Shown: piece by piece, positions 1 through 7,447 of the stretch
How positions within the stretch are numbered: the first letter of the stretch is position 1
How the letters are laid out: the number at the start of each line of letters is the position of its first letter
NCBI RefSeq assembly: GCF_025353885.1
Contig: NZ_JANXNX010000032.1
Location: forward strand, 1-37,684
Source: Sphingomonas sp.
GTDB lineage: Bacteria; Pseudomonadota; Alphaproteobacteria; Sphingomonadales; Sphingomonadaceae
Length of the DNA: 37,684 nt
Direction of reading: 5' to 3'
Made by a program: the position numbers and the translations under genes
Notes under the pieces: generated by a model
What the model saw: only the letters and a program-made list of their open reading frames with translations
Databases searched by the model: none
Told to the model about the DNA's origin: nothing

Positions 1-2565
1 CGGATGCGCGGCACGGGCATCGAGCACGGCTTGGGCGAGCGCCTCTACTTTCGCGCGTTGCGCGGGCGAGGCGTCGGGCCATGGGAAGGTGTTGTAGACC
101 AAGCCGCTCGAGTAACTGTAGTCACTCTTTAATCGACCCCCAATGTGACCAAGCCATGCCATATGCATCCGGCTGGTAAGCACTCCAAATATTTCAAGTG
201 ATGCCTCTTGCAACACTCTCAGTTTCTGGTTTGGAATTATAGGCGGAGAGATCCATCCAATAGGTGCGTAATTGCGTCGTTCGGATGAGGTATTTGGAAT
301 AGCGAGAAAAGGCCGTGCTGGGATAACAGTTAAATGCCATTGGGTTGGCTTTGTTGATAAATCCAAAGTCGTTTTACTTGATCGACTTGCTCGCCATTTT
401 CGTATTGCCTCTAGTCGTGCCATAACCGGCGGAACGGACTTTATTAATTCTGGTGACATCAAAGGTGTAGCTATCACCCACCGCGCGAAGCCATTTATGA
501 ATTCTTCGGCTCCTTGGTAGGGCCGCAAAAAATCTGCAATCTCTGGATGTTTAGCAATCAGCTCTTGTCTCTCGATGTAGCTTAAAACTAGATTTCCGTC
601 TTCCAACGGCTTTGAACCGGTGATCAATTTGGGCATTCCGTTGATCGGACTCCCCGCCTCTTTCACCACCAAATGCCGATTTGCCACCCCGCGTGCATCA
701 AACAAATACGCAGTCAGCCCGCCATGCCGGGTTTCAACAGGCGCGCCCTTTATATCCGGGTAACTGAACAGCCGCTTTTCCGCCGGTTCCAAATCCCGAT
801 GGGCCAGACCGACAATAACCACGTGCACGTGCGCCTTGCCACGCGCCTCACTGCCCCAACTGAACGTGCGGTGGGCAAAGGCGATTTCCAGACCATAACG
901 ATCGAACAACAGCGGCCATAACTGCGCTACTTGTTCGCCTTGGGTTATTGAATTGGTGGAAACAAAAGCAATCCGAATGCGCGGATTGACCTTGGCCATT
1001 TGCCCCGCCTTTAAAAACCAAGCCGTCACATAGTCCAGCGTGCCGCCCGATCCGCCCAGCTTGGCAATCCCACGCACTTGCGCCCGCTGAAAATTTGTCT
1101 GGAACTTGGCCCCGATAAATGGTGGGTTGCCCATGATATAGCTGCACCGCTCTGGTGGCAGCAGCGCGGCCCAATCTGCTTCCAGCGCATCGCCGTGCAG
1201 GATATGCGCGCTGTCCTTCAACGGGATGCGGGCATAGTTCAGTCGGAATGCCTCATTAATCGCGTTATTGGCGATATGGTCCATCATCCACATCGCGACT
1301 TCGGCAATGCGGGCGGGAAACTCCTCATATTCAATGCCGTAAAACTGGTCGACGGTCACCCTGCACATCAGCGCCGCGTCGATCTGTTGATCGGCATATT
1401 GGGCGCGCAGGCAGTCCAGTTCCAGCCGCCGGATTTCGCGATAGGCGATGACCAGGAAATTGCCGCACCCACAGGCGGGATCGAGGAAGGTCAGCCGCGT
1501 CAGCTTTTCCTGAAACTTCGCCAGTTCCTTATCCCGCCCGCTGCGCCGTTCCATAATGTGCGCCAGTTCAGCGCGCAGATCATCAAGGAACAGCGGGCCG
1601 ATCACCTTCAGGATATTTTCTTCCGAGGTGTAATGAGCGCCCTTGGCCCGGCGTTCCTTGGCATCCATCACAGATTGGAACAGCGAACCGAAAATGGCCG
1701 GACTGACCGCTGACCAATCGTGGCGGCAGGCATCCAGCAAATAGCCGCGCATTTTCTCGTTAAAAACCGGAGTGCGCAGGTGTCCGCCAAACAGCTTTCC
1801 GTTGACATAGGGAAAGGCGTTCAATTCGCCCGACAGGCCCGATTGCCGCTGATTTTCGGGCGTATCCAGCACGTCGAACAGTTCGCTCAAAACGCGGCCC
1901 GCGTCCGCACCGTCGGGCCGGGTGTCGTTGTCGATCAGTTGTAGGAAAATGTCCTTCGGCTGGAAAATGCCGGTGTCGTCGGCAAACATGCAGAACAGCA
2001 GCCGCACCAGCAATTGTTCCAGGTCGTGCCCGCCATAGCCCGCGTCGTTCAGTGCGTCATGCAGGCGGCCCATCAGTTCGGCCGCCTTGATCGTGACGCT
2101 GGCCTGCGTGGTGAAACTGACCTTGCGGCCCAGCATGAAATCGAACGCAGTTATGTGCTTGTGCAGATCGGCAAGGTTGAAGCGAATTTCCGCGCCATTA
2201 TTGTCCAGGTCGATCAGCCGCCAGCGCTGAAAATCGCAGGTCAGCATATAACGCGGCTGGTCACGTTCGGGCAGCCAGTTGAAATATTCGCTGGCCTGCA
2301 TTTGCGCCGAAAGCAGGTCTTTGCCCGCGCTCTTTTGTTCAACAATCAGGGTGCCGGGCCAGAACATATCAATGAAGCCGCGCCGGTTTGCCTCCAGCCC
2401 CTGCACCATTTTTTCATAGACCGCGACCTGCCGCCGCCTGATCCCGAATATCTCGAAGAATTCATTGTAAAAGCTTTGGGTTTCGCCCTTTTCATAATGG
2501 GCGTCTTTCCACTCTTCGCTGAACGCCTTGGCCCGCCGTGTTATCTCGTCCCAGCCTAACCGCAT
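1..2565 (-). CDS. MmeI-like type IIL/IIG restriction-modification enzyme (partial, C-terminus off the left edge)
   Basis: Single-chain enzyme expected to cut DNA and N6-methylate adenine in the same target. The reading frame is open from an ATG at 2565 to base 1, giving 855 residues; MmeI itself has about 920, so roughly the last 60 are missing. Visible parts: an N-terminal PD-ExK nuclease with D66-x9-E76-Q-K78, the spacing seen in MmeI; a helical linker; a methyltransferase with SAM motif I DPACGCGNF at 362-370 and catalytic motif IV NPPF at 480-483; and a target-recognition region at about residues 640-820 (positions about 105-645). The recognition region is visibly more AT-rich than the rest of the gene. 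No separate methylase or nuclease gene is nearby, as expected for this self-contained family. Family assignment is firm; the recognition sequence cannot be read from this. Confidence 0.9.
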   Translation of the reverse strand, partial: MRLGWDEITRRAKAFSEEWKDAHYEKGETQSFYNEFFEIFGIRRRQVAVYEKMVQGLEANRRGFIDMFWPGTLIVEQKSAGKDLLSAQMQASEYFNWLPERDQPRYMLTCDFQRWRLIDLDNNGAEIRFNLADLHKHITAFDFMLGRKVSFTTQASVTIKAAELMGRLHDALNDAGYGGHDLEQLLVRLLFCMFADDTGIFQPKDIFLQLIDNDTRPDGADAGRVLSELFDVLDTPENQRQSGLSGELNAFPYVNGKLFGGHLRTPVFNEKMRGYLLDACRHDWSAVSPAIFGSLFQSVMDAKERRAKGAHYTSEENILKVIGPLFLDDLRAELAHIMERRSGRDKELAKFQEKLTRLTFLDPACGCGNFLVIAYREIRRLELDCLRAQYADQQIDAALMCRVTVDQFYGIEYEEFPARIAEVAMWMMDHIANNAINEAFRLNYARIPLKDSAHILHGDALEADWAALLPPERCSYIMGNPPFIGAKFQTNFQRAQVRGIAKLGGSGGTLDYVTAWFLKAGQMAKVNPRIRIAFVSTNSITQGEQVAQLWPLLFDRYGLEIAFAHRTFSWGSEARGKAHVHVVIVGLAHRDLEPAEKRLFSYPDIKGAPVETRHGGLTAYLFDARGVANRHLVVKEAGSPINGMPKLITGSKPLEDGNLVLSYIERQELIAKHPEIADFLRPYQGAEEFINGFARWVIATPLMSPELIKSVPPVMARLEAIRKWRASRSSKTTLDLSTKPTQWHLTVIPARPFLAIPNTSSERRNYAPIGWISPPIIPNQKLRVLQEASLEIFGVLTSRMHMAWLGHIGGRLKSDYSYSSGLVYNTFPWPDASPAQRAKVEALAQAVLDARAAHP

Positions 2566-2695
2566 CGATGCCCCCGTCGTCGCGCCGGACTTAACGGCAC
2601 CTTGGTGCGCCGCCAAGGGTTGATGGGTGCGCGCCGGGGCGGCCTGACAGCATATGCCCGATTTTCAACGGTTTAACGCTTAGGTGGGTGCGGAA

Positions 2696-2770
2696 TGGTG
2701 GCGCTGACGGGCTCGAACCGCCGACCCTCTCGGTGTAAACGAGATGCTCTACCAACTGAGCTAAGCGCCC
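2696..2770 (-). tRNA. tRNA-Val(UAC)
   Basis: A cloverleaf is readable on the minus strand: acceptor 5' strand GGGCGCT, D arm GCTC...GAGC, anticodon stem TCTCG/CGAGA with loop TTTACAC (anticodon UAC, valine), a short variable loop, T arm GGCGG-TTCGAGC-CCGTC, and an encoded ACCA end. The 3' acceptor strand is AGCGCC followed by ACCA, one C short of the AGCGCCC that would pair with all seven 5' bases, so G1 has no partner. The gene may still be functional, or the base may be lost in this copy. The restriction-modification gene lies downstream of its 3' end in the same orientation. Confidence 0.88.
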
Positions 2771-2809
2771 GCGGGGGACCCCTTGCCCGATCCCCGCGTT
2801 TTCGGCAAG

Positions 2810-3748
2810 TCAGGCCAATACCGCGCCCTGCTGTTTTGCCGCCGACAGGTAACTGCGCATCGCGTCGGCGGTCGGGTCGCTCAGCTCGATGAAGATCCGG
2901 CGGCGATCATGGTCGTCGGCCACGCGCAGGAACAGCCCGCGCTCGGTCATCCCCCGAATCGCGCGCAGGGCGGTGGTCGGCGGCACCGCAGCCGCGATGC
3001 ACAGGCTGGAGACCGCCACCTGCGTCCCCTCGATCCGCGCCGCCATCAGGTCCAGCAGCATATCCCACGCCGCCTCCCCGAACAGGTCCGACGGCAGGAA
3101 CCGGTCGCGCAGTCGCCGCCCCCGGATCATCGCGCGGATGTCCCCGACATTGACCGCCGCGCCCTTTGCCGGAGCGGGGACCGGCCCCGCGCGATATCCG
3201 ATCAGCCCGTCACTGAACGCATCGCCCCCGCTGCTGAGCGGACTGCCCGCCAAGTCCGCCAGGGTCGCTGCGATCCGCGCCACCTCGTCCGCCAGTTTCT
3301 GCAGCCGGTCGTTGTCGTCATTGTCGGCGTTCATTTCCGGCGCGATGTCCGATCCCGACGCCAGCGCCACCGCGCGGTCGATATTGGTCGGACTGCACAG
3401 CAGCGTTATCGGCCGGCTGATCCGGAATACGACCGCGTCGATACATTCGGTCGGAAATGCGATTACCGCGCGCCGCCGGTCGTGTTCGATCAGGTCCAGC
3501 ACCCGGTCCGCCGCATCGTCGATCTCGACCAGTTCGATCAGCACCACATTCTCGCGCCCGACTTCAGCCAGCGCCGCCGGAGCCTCCGCCACCGAGACCA
3601 CCCGCGTCACCCGCATCTTAGCCGCATCGGCGGCGGTCCGCGCGTTGGCGATCGCTCCCGCGTCGTCGGCGATGATTAAAACCGTCCGCTCCGGCGCAAA
3701 ATCCGCATGCTCGAAAAAACCCATCGCCCGACCCGTCATTGCCACCAT
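2810..3748 (-). CDS. Pseudo-receiver plus MarR-type winged-helix regulator
   Basis: Probable DNA-binding regulator of about 312 residues. The N-terminal part (about residues 15-125) has the alternating strand-helix pattern of a response-regulator receiver, starting RTVLIIADD. The strand that should carry the phospho-acceptor Asp reads VVLIELVE, and the usual Lys of the last strand is absent (LLCSPTN), so it looks non-phosphorylatable. A short acidic coiled segment follows. The last ~110 residues form a MarR-like winged helix, with SSLCIAAAVPPTTALRAI as the likely recognition region and DDHDRRRIFIEL as the wing. The frame extends to a start at 3847, but ATGs at 3748 and 3739 are more natural because they leave the divergent promoter region free. 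It is divergent from the sigma-54 activator, so a role in flagellar control is possible but inferred only from position. Confidence 0.7.
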   Translation of the reverse strand: MVAMTGRAMGFFEHADFAPERTVLIIADDAGAIANARTAADAAKMRVTRVVSVAEAPAALAEVGRENVVLIELVEIDDAADRVLDLIEHDRRRAVIAFPTECIDAVVFRISRPITLLCSPTNIDRAVALASGSDIAPEMNADNDDNDRLQKLADEVARIAATLADLAGSPLSSGGDAFSDGLIGYRAGPVPAPAKGAAVNVGDIRAMIRGRRLRDRFLPSDLFGEAAWDMLLDLMAARIEGTQVAVSSLCIAAAVPPTTALRAIRGMTERGLFLRVADDHDRRRIFIELSDPTADAMRSYLSAAKQQGAVLA

Positions 3749-3813
3749 CCTGTTTTGCGTTTGTTCCGTGCCAACTATCCGGGCTGCGGCATTTCTGCGC
3801 GCCAGAGTTAGTC

Positions 3814-3832
3814 CGATCCGGATCGATATCGA
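3814..3832. promoter_or_regulatory. Overlapping perfect palindromes between divergent regulators
   Basis: A 12-bp perfect palindrome CGATCCGGATCG (3814-3825) overlaps a 10-bp palindrome TCGATATCGA (3823-3832). They lie in the region shared by the pseudo-receiver/MarR gene and the sigma-54 activator gene, so this is a candidate operator for one or both. A weak CtrA-like half-site (TTAACC, from 3840) sits just beyond. No binding protein can be named from sequence alone. Confidence 0.4.
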
Positions 3833-3907
3833 AACGGTTTTAACCATGTTTTTTTCCTAGTCGAAATGGGCCGGACACCACCGACCTCACCGGCACCGGG
3901 ACAAGCC

Positions 3908-4915
3908 ATGACCACTGCGACCAAAGCAAGACCGCCCAGCGCCGACGACCTGCTGCTGGGAACCAGCCCGCCGATGCAGGCGGTCCGGGCGCTGGTTGCC
4001 CGGGTCGCCCCGCGCGATGTTTCGGTGCTGATCACCGGGCCGTCGGGCAGCGGCAAGGAACGCGCTGCACAGGCTATCCATATGTCCAGCGATCGCCGCG
4101 ACGGGCCGTTCGTGGCGATCAACTGCGGCGCGATCCCCCGCGACCTGCTGGAATCCGAACTGTTCGGCCATGAGAAAGGATCGTTCACCGGAGCCCATGC
4201 GACCCGGATCGGACGGTTCGAGGAGGCCAGTGGCGGCACATTGTTCCTCGATGAAATCGGCGACATGCCCCACGACATGCAGGTCAAACTCCTCCGCGTG
4301 CTGGAGGAACGCGTGGTCGAGCGCGTGGGTGGGCGCACTAAAATCGCGGTCGATGTCCGCATCCTGTCGGCGACCCACCGCAACTTGGAAACCGCAATTG
4401 ACGACGGCATTTTCCGCGAGGATCTCTATTATCGCCTGGCGGTCTTCCCGATCGCGCTTCCCGCGCTGGCAGAGCGAACGGGCGACCTGCCCTTGTTGAT
4501 CGATCATTTTCTGAAGATCGGCGGCGACCGGCGCGGAGCTGTGAAGTTCACCGGCAGCGGCATCGCCCGACTGTCCGCCCATCGCTGGCCCGGCAACCTG
4601 CGCGAACTGCGTAATTTGGTAGAGCGTGCCGCCATCCTCCACCCTGCCGAGACCATCGGTGGCGTGGAAGTCGATCGCCTTCTATCACGCGCCGCACCGG
4701 TGCTCCAGCCGACCTGTGATGCTCCGACGCCGCGCCTCCCGCCCCCGACCTTGTCCGAGGGCACGATCGACCTGCGCGAGATCCTCGCCGAACTGGAAGG
4801 TCGCTACATCCGTGAGGCCATCGAACGCAGCAGCGGAGTCATCGCGGAAGCCGCCCGCTCGCTGGGGTTGAACCGCACCACGTTGATCGAGAAGATGCGC
4901 CGCTACGCCGCCTGA
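3908..4915 (+). CDS. Sigma-54-dependent flagellar activator without receiver domain (FlbD/FlrC/FleQ type)
   Basis: AAA+ enhancer-binding protein that uses ATP to open sigma-54 promoters, here most likely those of fliE, the flhA operon, flgA and flgB. The 335-residue protein begins at ATG 3908; a longer in-frame start at 3866 is less likely because 3908 has a GGGACAAG purine tract in front. It consists almost entirely of the AAA+ domain: Walker A GPSGSGKE (44-51), sigma-54-contact loop GSFTGA (91-96, GAFTGA in most relatives) and Walker B FLDE (113-116). A Fis-type helix-turn-helix (about 305-333) follows. No N-terminal phospho-receiver is present, so activity is not controlled by direct phosphorylation. 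Its 3' end overlaps the 3' end of convergent fliS by 13 bp. Confidence 0.88.
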   Translation: MTTATKARPPSADDLLLGTSPPMQAVRALVARVAPRDVSVLITGPSGSGKERAAQAIHMSSDRRDGPFVAINCGAIPRDLLESELFGHEKGSFTGAHATRIGRFEEASGGTLFLDEIGDMPHDMQVKLLRVLEERVVERVGGRTKIAVDVRILSATHRNLETAIDDGIFREDLYYRLAVFPIALPALAERTGDLPLLIDHFLKIGGDRRGAVKFTGSGIARLSAHRWPGNLRELRNLVERAAILHPAETIGGVEVDRLLSRAAPVLQPTCDAPTPRLPPPTLSEGTIDLREILAELEGRYIREAIERSSGVIAEAARSLGLNRTTLIEKMRRYAA

Positions 4916-5298
4916 GCGATTTCGCGCCACGCCTCGGCAATCGGCTCCACCAGGTCGCGCGCACGATGACACCGATCCGGATCATTCTCCGCCACCGCCG
5001 CTCCGATCAGGCTGCCGACTTCGCGATAGATTGCCCCGAGCCGATCAGACAACGCCCCGGCCCCGACATCAAGCGTCACGTCGAGCGAAAACACGATGGC
5101 CTCTGCCCGTCGCCGCACGTCATTGCGTCGCTCCCGCTGGCCTGTAGCAATGGCACCACCCATCGCATCGAGGCAATCGACCAGCTCTTCCAGCAGGATA
5201 AACACCAGCCCGCCGGGTGACGCCCCCTCGGCGCGCATGGCCGCGACCTCGCGGTACAGTGCCACCGCAAGCGCTATCCGTTGTTCGTGCTGTTCCAT
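4903..5298 (-). CDS. fliS: Flagellin export chaperone FliS
   Basis: Small helical cytoplasmic protein of 131 residues that keeps flagellin monomers unpolymerised before export. The helical pattern and the stretch LYREVAAMRAE...ILLEELVDCLDAM match the FliS fold. Typical FliS is 120-140 residues, so the length is normal. Its start (ATG 5298) lies inside the end of fliD with a 25-bp overlap, the usual fliD-fliS order. It is the last gene of the unit expressed from the sigma-28 promoter at 6299-6325 and probably also by read-through from the fliE operon. Its stop codon lies within the 3' end of the convergent activator gene. Confidence 0.8.
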   Translation of the reverse strand: MEQHEQRIALAVALYREVAAMRAEGASPGGLVFILLEELVDCLDAMGGAIATGQRERRNDVRRRAEAIVFSLDVTLDVGAGALSDRLGAIYREVGSLIGAAVAENDPDRCHRARDLVEPIAEAWREIAQAA

Positions 5299-6065
5299 GC
5301 CGCGATCTGCTGGGTAAGATAGGACTGGCTCGCCTTGATCAGCGCGACGCGGCGATCCATCTGGCCGAACGACAGCGTCAGCCGGTCGATCAGCTTTGTG
5401 TTATCGCTTTCGATCCTTGCCTGTTGCACAGCGAGCGTCGTCGCGACGCGCGTGTAGCGCATCGTGCTGGCATCGAGCGGCCCGCCCTTTGCCATGACGA
5501 GGTCGCGCACGGCCGTCAGCCCGCTGTCCAGGCCACCGCCTGAGGTCAGCATCGCGCGCACGCCGACCGGATCGGCCGCGATCGCCGCGTTCAGCTTCAC
5601 GCGATCGACCCGCAGCGTGCCGTCGCGATTGGTGGCAATGCCGAGGTCGTTGAGCGATTGCGCTGTCGCCCCGCCTGCGAGCGCGCGCAGCGGGAGTTTG
5701 GCGAGCGCCGAGGTTGCCGCGCGCAGGCCATTGTCACCCAGCAACGCCCCCGACGATGCCGTAGTCGCCCCCCGGGCGGTGGCCGACGCGATCATCGTCC
5801 GCACCTGGTTGAAACCCGACACGAATTCGTTGACCAGCTTGGCAGTCGAGATGGTTGCGTCCTGCGCGTCTATGTCGAAAGCCGTGGCGAATTCGGTCAG
5901 GGCCGACCCGATCGAGGCGAGCGCCGAAATCTTGGCGGTGTTGCTTGTCGTCTTGGCCGTCAGCGCCTTGTCGCGGCCCTCGCGCGCGGCGGCGGCGAGT
6001 TCGACGATCAGCGCCTTGCTGTCGATGCCAGCCCCGGCACCTAGCGCGTCCGTGATCGAAGTCAT
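5274..6065 (-). CDS. fliD: Compact filament cap protein FliD
   Basis: Filament cap (HAP2) that sits at the flagellum tip and helps flagellin fold into the filament. At 263 residues it is far shorter than most FliD proteins (about 400-650). The N-terminal segment with ALGAGAGIDSKALIVEL fits the FliD N-domain, and the C-terminal half with LGDNGLRAATSAL, LNDLGIATNRDGTLRVD and a terminal coiled coil fits the FliD C-domain. The outer domains that normally lie between them are missing, with no sign of frameshift. It overlaps the upstream small ORF by ATGA and the downstream fliS by 25 bp. Identification rests on these end motifs and the fliS neighbour. Confidence 0.82.
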   Translation of the reverse strand: MTSITDALGAGAGIDSKALIVELAAAAREGRDKALTAKTTSNTAKISALASIGSALTEFATAFDIDAQDATISTAKLVNEFVSGFNQVRTMIASATARGATTASSGALLGDNGLRAATSALAKLPLRALAGGATAQSLNDLGIATNRDGTLRVDRVKLNAAIAADPVGVRAMLTSGGGLDSGLTAVRDLVMAKGGPLDASTMRYTRVATTLAVQQARIESDNTKLIDRLTLSFGQMDRRVALIKASQSYLTQQIAAWNSTNNG

Positions 6066-6265
6066 CGGCCAATCCCGAGCAGCCGACGTTCGCTGGCAAG
6101 CGCGGCACGGACTTCACCAATGTCGACTTTCAGCGCGATCCGCCGGTCGAGCGGGATGTTGGCCGAATGCAACAGTCCCTCCGCTTCCGACAGCGCGGCA
6201 TCGACATCGTTGGCCCAGGCGCGGCGCAATTCGGCGGTCGCCTTGGGGAATGGGATTGGGTTCAT
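6062..6265 (-). CDS. Small protein of unknown function, first gene of the fliD-fliS unit
   Basis: A 67-residue, mostly helical, soluble protein with no signal peptide or membrane segment. ATG 6265 is chosen because the longer in-frame start (6295) would lie almost at the transcription start expected from the sigma-28 promoter at 6299-6325, and because ACAGG precedes 6265. Its stop overlaps the fliD start (ATGA), so the two are translationally coupled. Position and size suggest an export chaperone or regulator such as FliT or FlgN, but I do not recognise a family motif. It carries a helical middle (DVDAALSEAEGLLHSA) and an Arg-rich end. Confidence 0.65.
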   Translation of the reverse strand: MNPIPFPKATAELRRAWANDVDAALSEAEGLLHSANIPLDRRIALKVDIGEVRAALASERRLLGIGR

Positions 6266-6298
6266 CGCGCCTGTCCATCTGTGTTCGCTTCGCAATGG

Positions 6299-6325
6299 AT
6301 AACGGCGCGGATGGTCGCAGCTTTA
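6299..6325 (-). promoter_or_regulatory. Sigma-28 (FliA) promoter for small ORF-fliD-fliS
   Basis: On the minus strand TAAA (6325-6322) is followed by exactly 15 bp and then GCCGTTAT (6306-6299), close to the classical sigma-28 consensus TAAA-N15-GCCGATAA. The first three bases of the -35 element are the TAA stop codon of flhB. The predicted start of transcription, about 6291, leaves a short leader before ATG 6265. The same layout occurs before flagellin, flgM and motA. Confidence 0.78.
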
Positions 6326-7447
6326 GGACGCGCGCCCGTCCGCGCCGTAGTGCAGGCCGTCGGGCATCTCGATTTCGGGCTGAGCACGGCGGGCGATCTC
6401 GGCGTTGAGGCCAAGGACGAACGCCAGCACAGTGGCGACCGCACGATACAGTTTTTCGTCAATCACCTGTCCAGATCGGCTGGTAAAATAAATGGCGCGG
6501 GCGAGCGCTGGATAGGTCAGCACCGGCACGTTCTCCAGCGCCGCCATTTCGCGCAGCGCGGCGGCGGCTTCGGCACGGGCGCGGGCCAGCACGACCGGCG
6601 CAACGTCGGTGCCGGGACGATAACGAAGTGCGACCGCAAACGACGTCGGGTTGACGAGGATGACAGTCGCCTCCTTGACGGCCTTGCGTGCCGACTGGTC
6701 GAGCAAGGCGGCGCGCTTGGCCTGAATTTGCTGGCGGACTTCAGGAGCGTGTTCGGATTCGCGGTGTTCGTCGCGCACCTGCTGCTTGGTCATCCGCAAC
6801 TTTGCATTGTGAAGCGCGATCTGGATCGGGGCGTCGAGCGCAGCAATTAGGATCAGTGCGATCGTGACGGCAAAAACGGTGCGCAGCAAGTGTGATGCCC
6901 CGACGGTCGCGACCGCCAGCGGATCGGCACCCGATGACATGACGAAGCCGGGCAACGCTCCCTTGATGGCCCACAAGAACGCGCCACCGAGAAAAATCAG
7001 CTTGGCGAGCGATTTGACGAATTCGATGCCGCCACGCGCGCTGAAGATGCGCTTCAAGCCGGTGGCGGGCGAGATGTTGGCTAATTTGGGTGCGACCGCA
7101 CCCCAGTTGATGCCAAGACCCCCGCCGATAAGGCGACTGCAAATGGCAGCGAAGCAGACCGACGCAAAGAGCACCGCCATCGGCACCGCAACGGCGGCGA
7201 TCATCGGCCAAACTGCAGTGGCGGGATCGAAATCGGTGCGCGTATCGCGGAGCATCAGCCCGGCGCGCATCTGGCTGGCGGCCCCGCCCCAGAGTACTGG
7301 TCCCATCAGCGCAAGCCAGCCTGCCCCGGCCAGCACTACCGCCGCGCCGGACAGCTCGCGAATATCGGGGAGCTGGCCCCTTTTTCGCGCAGCCTGCCGG
7401 TGTTTGGGCGTGGCGGCTTCGGTGCGCTCGCCCCCTTCGCCGCTCAT
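6323..7447 (-). CDS. flhB: Flagellar export switch protein FlhB (NPTS variant)
   Basis: Inner-membrane component of the flagellar type III export gate whose cytoplasmic domain switches substrate class after autocleavage. The 374-residue protein has four membrane segments in the first ~210 residues, then the basic linker and the cytoplasmic domain. At residues 266-269 the normally invariant NPTH cleavage motif reads NPTS (codon TCG at 6643-6641), followed by the usual FAVALRY. The start is ATG 7447, overlapping the fliR stop as ATGA. It is the last gene of the fliE-flhB run; its TAA stop is shared with the sigma-28 -35 element of the next unit. The length is slightly below the usual 350-390 midpoint, otherwise ordinary. 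Confidence 0.93.
   Translation of the reverse strand: MSGEGGERTEAATPKHRQAARKRGQLPDIRELSGAAVVLAGAGWLALMGPVLWGGAASQMRAGLMLRDTRTDFDPATAVWPMIAAVAVPMAVLFASVCFAAICSRLIGGGLGINWGAVAPKLANISPATGLKRIFSARGGIEFVKSLAKLIFLGGAFLWAIKGALPGFVMSSGADPLAVATVGASHLLRTVFAVTIALILIAALDAPIQIALHNAKLRMTKQQVRDEHRESEHAPEVRQQIQAKRAALLDQSARKAVKEATVILVNPTSFAVALRYRPGTDVAPVVLARARAEAAAALREMAALENVPVLTYPALARAIYFTSRSGQVIDEKLYRAVATVLAFVLGLNAEIARRAQPEIEMPDGLHYGADGRAS

Noticed and set aside
3758-3772. TGGCAC on the minus strand upstream of the MarR-like gene
   Set aside because: No TTGC follows at the needed 5-bp spacing.
3838-3855. CtrA-like site TTAA-N7-TTAA upstream of the sigma-54 activator
   Set aside because: Only the first half matches well (TTAACC); the second half is a T-run, so it is too weak to annotate as a site.
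2889-3860. Long plus-strand reading frames over the MarR-like gene (and similar ones over fliJ-fliK, flgA and fliA)
   Set aside because: They are antisense frames kept open by high GC; their products are Arg/Ser/Ala-rich with no family features, while the opposite strand encodes recognisable proteins.
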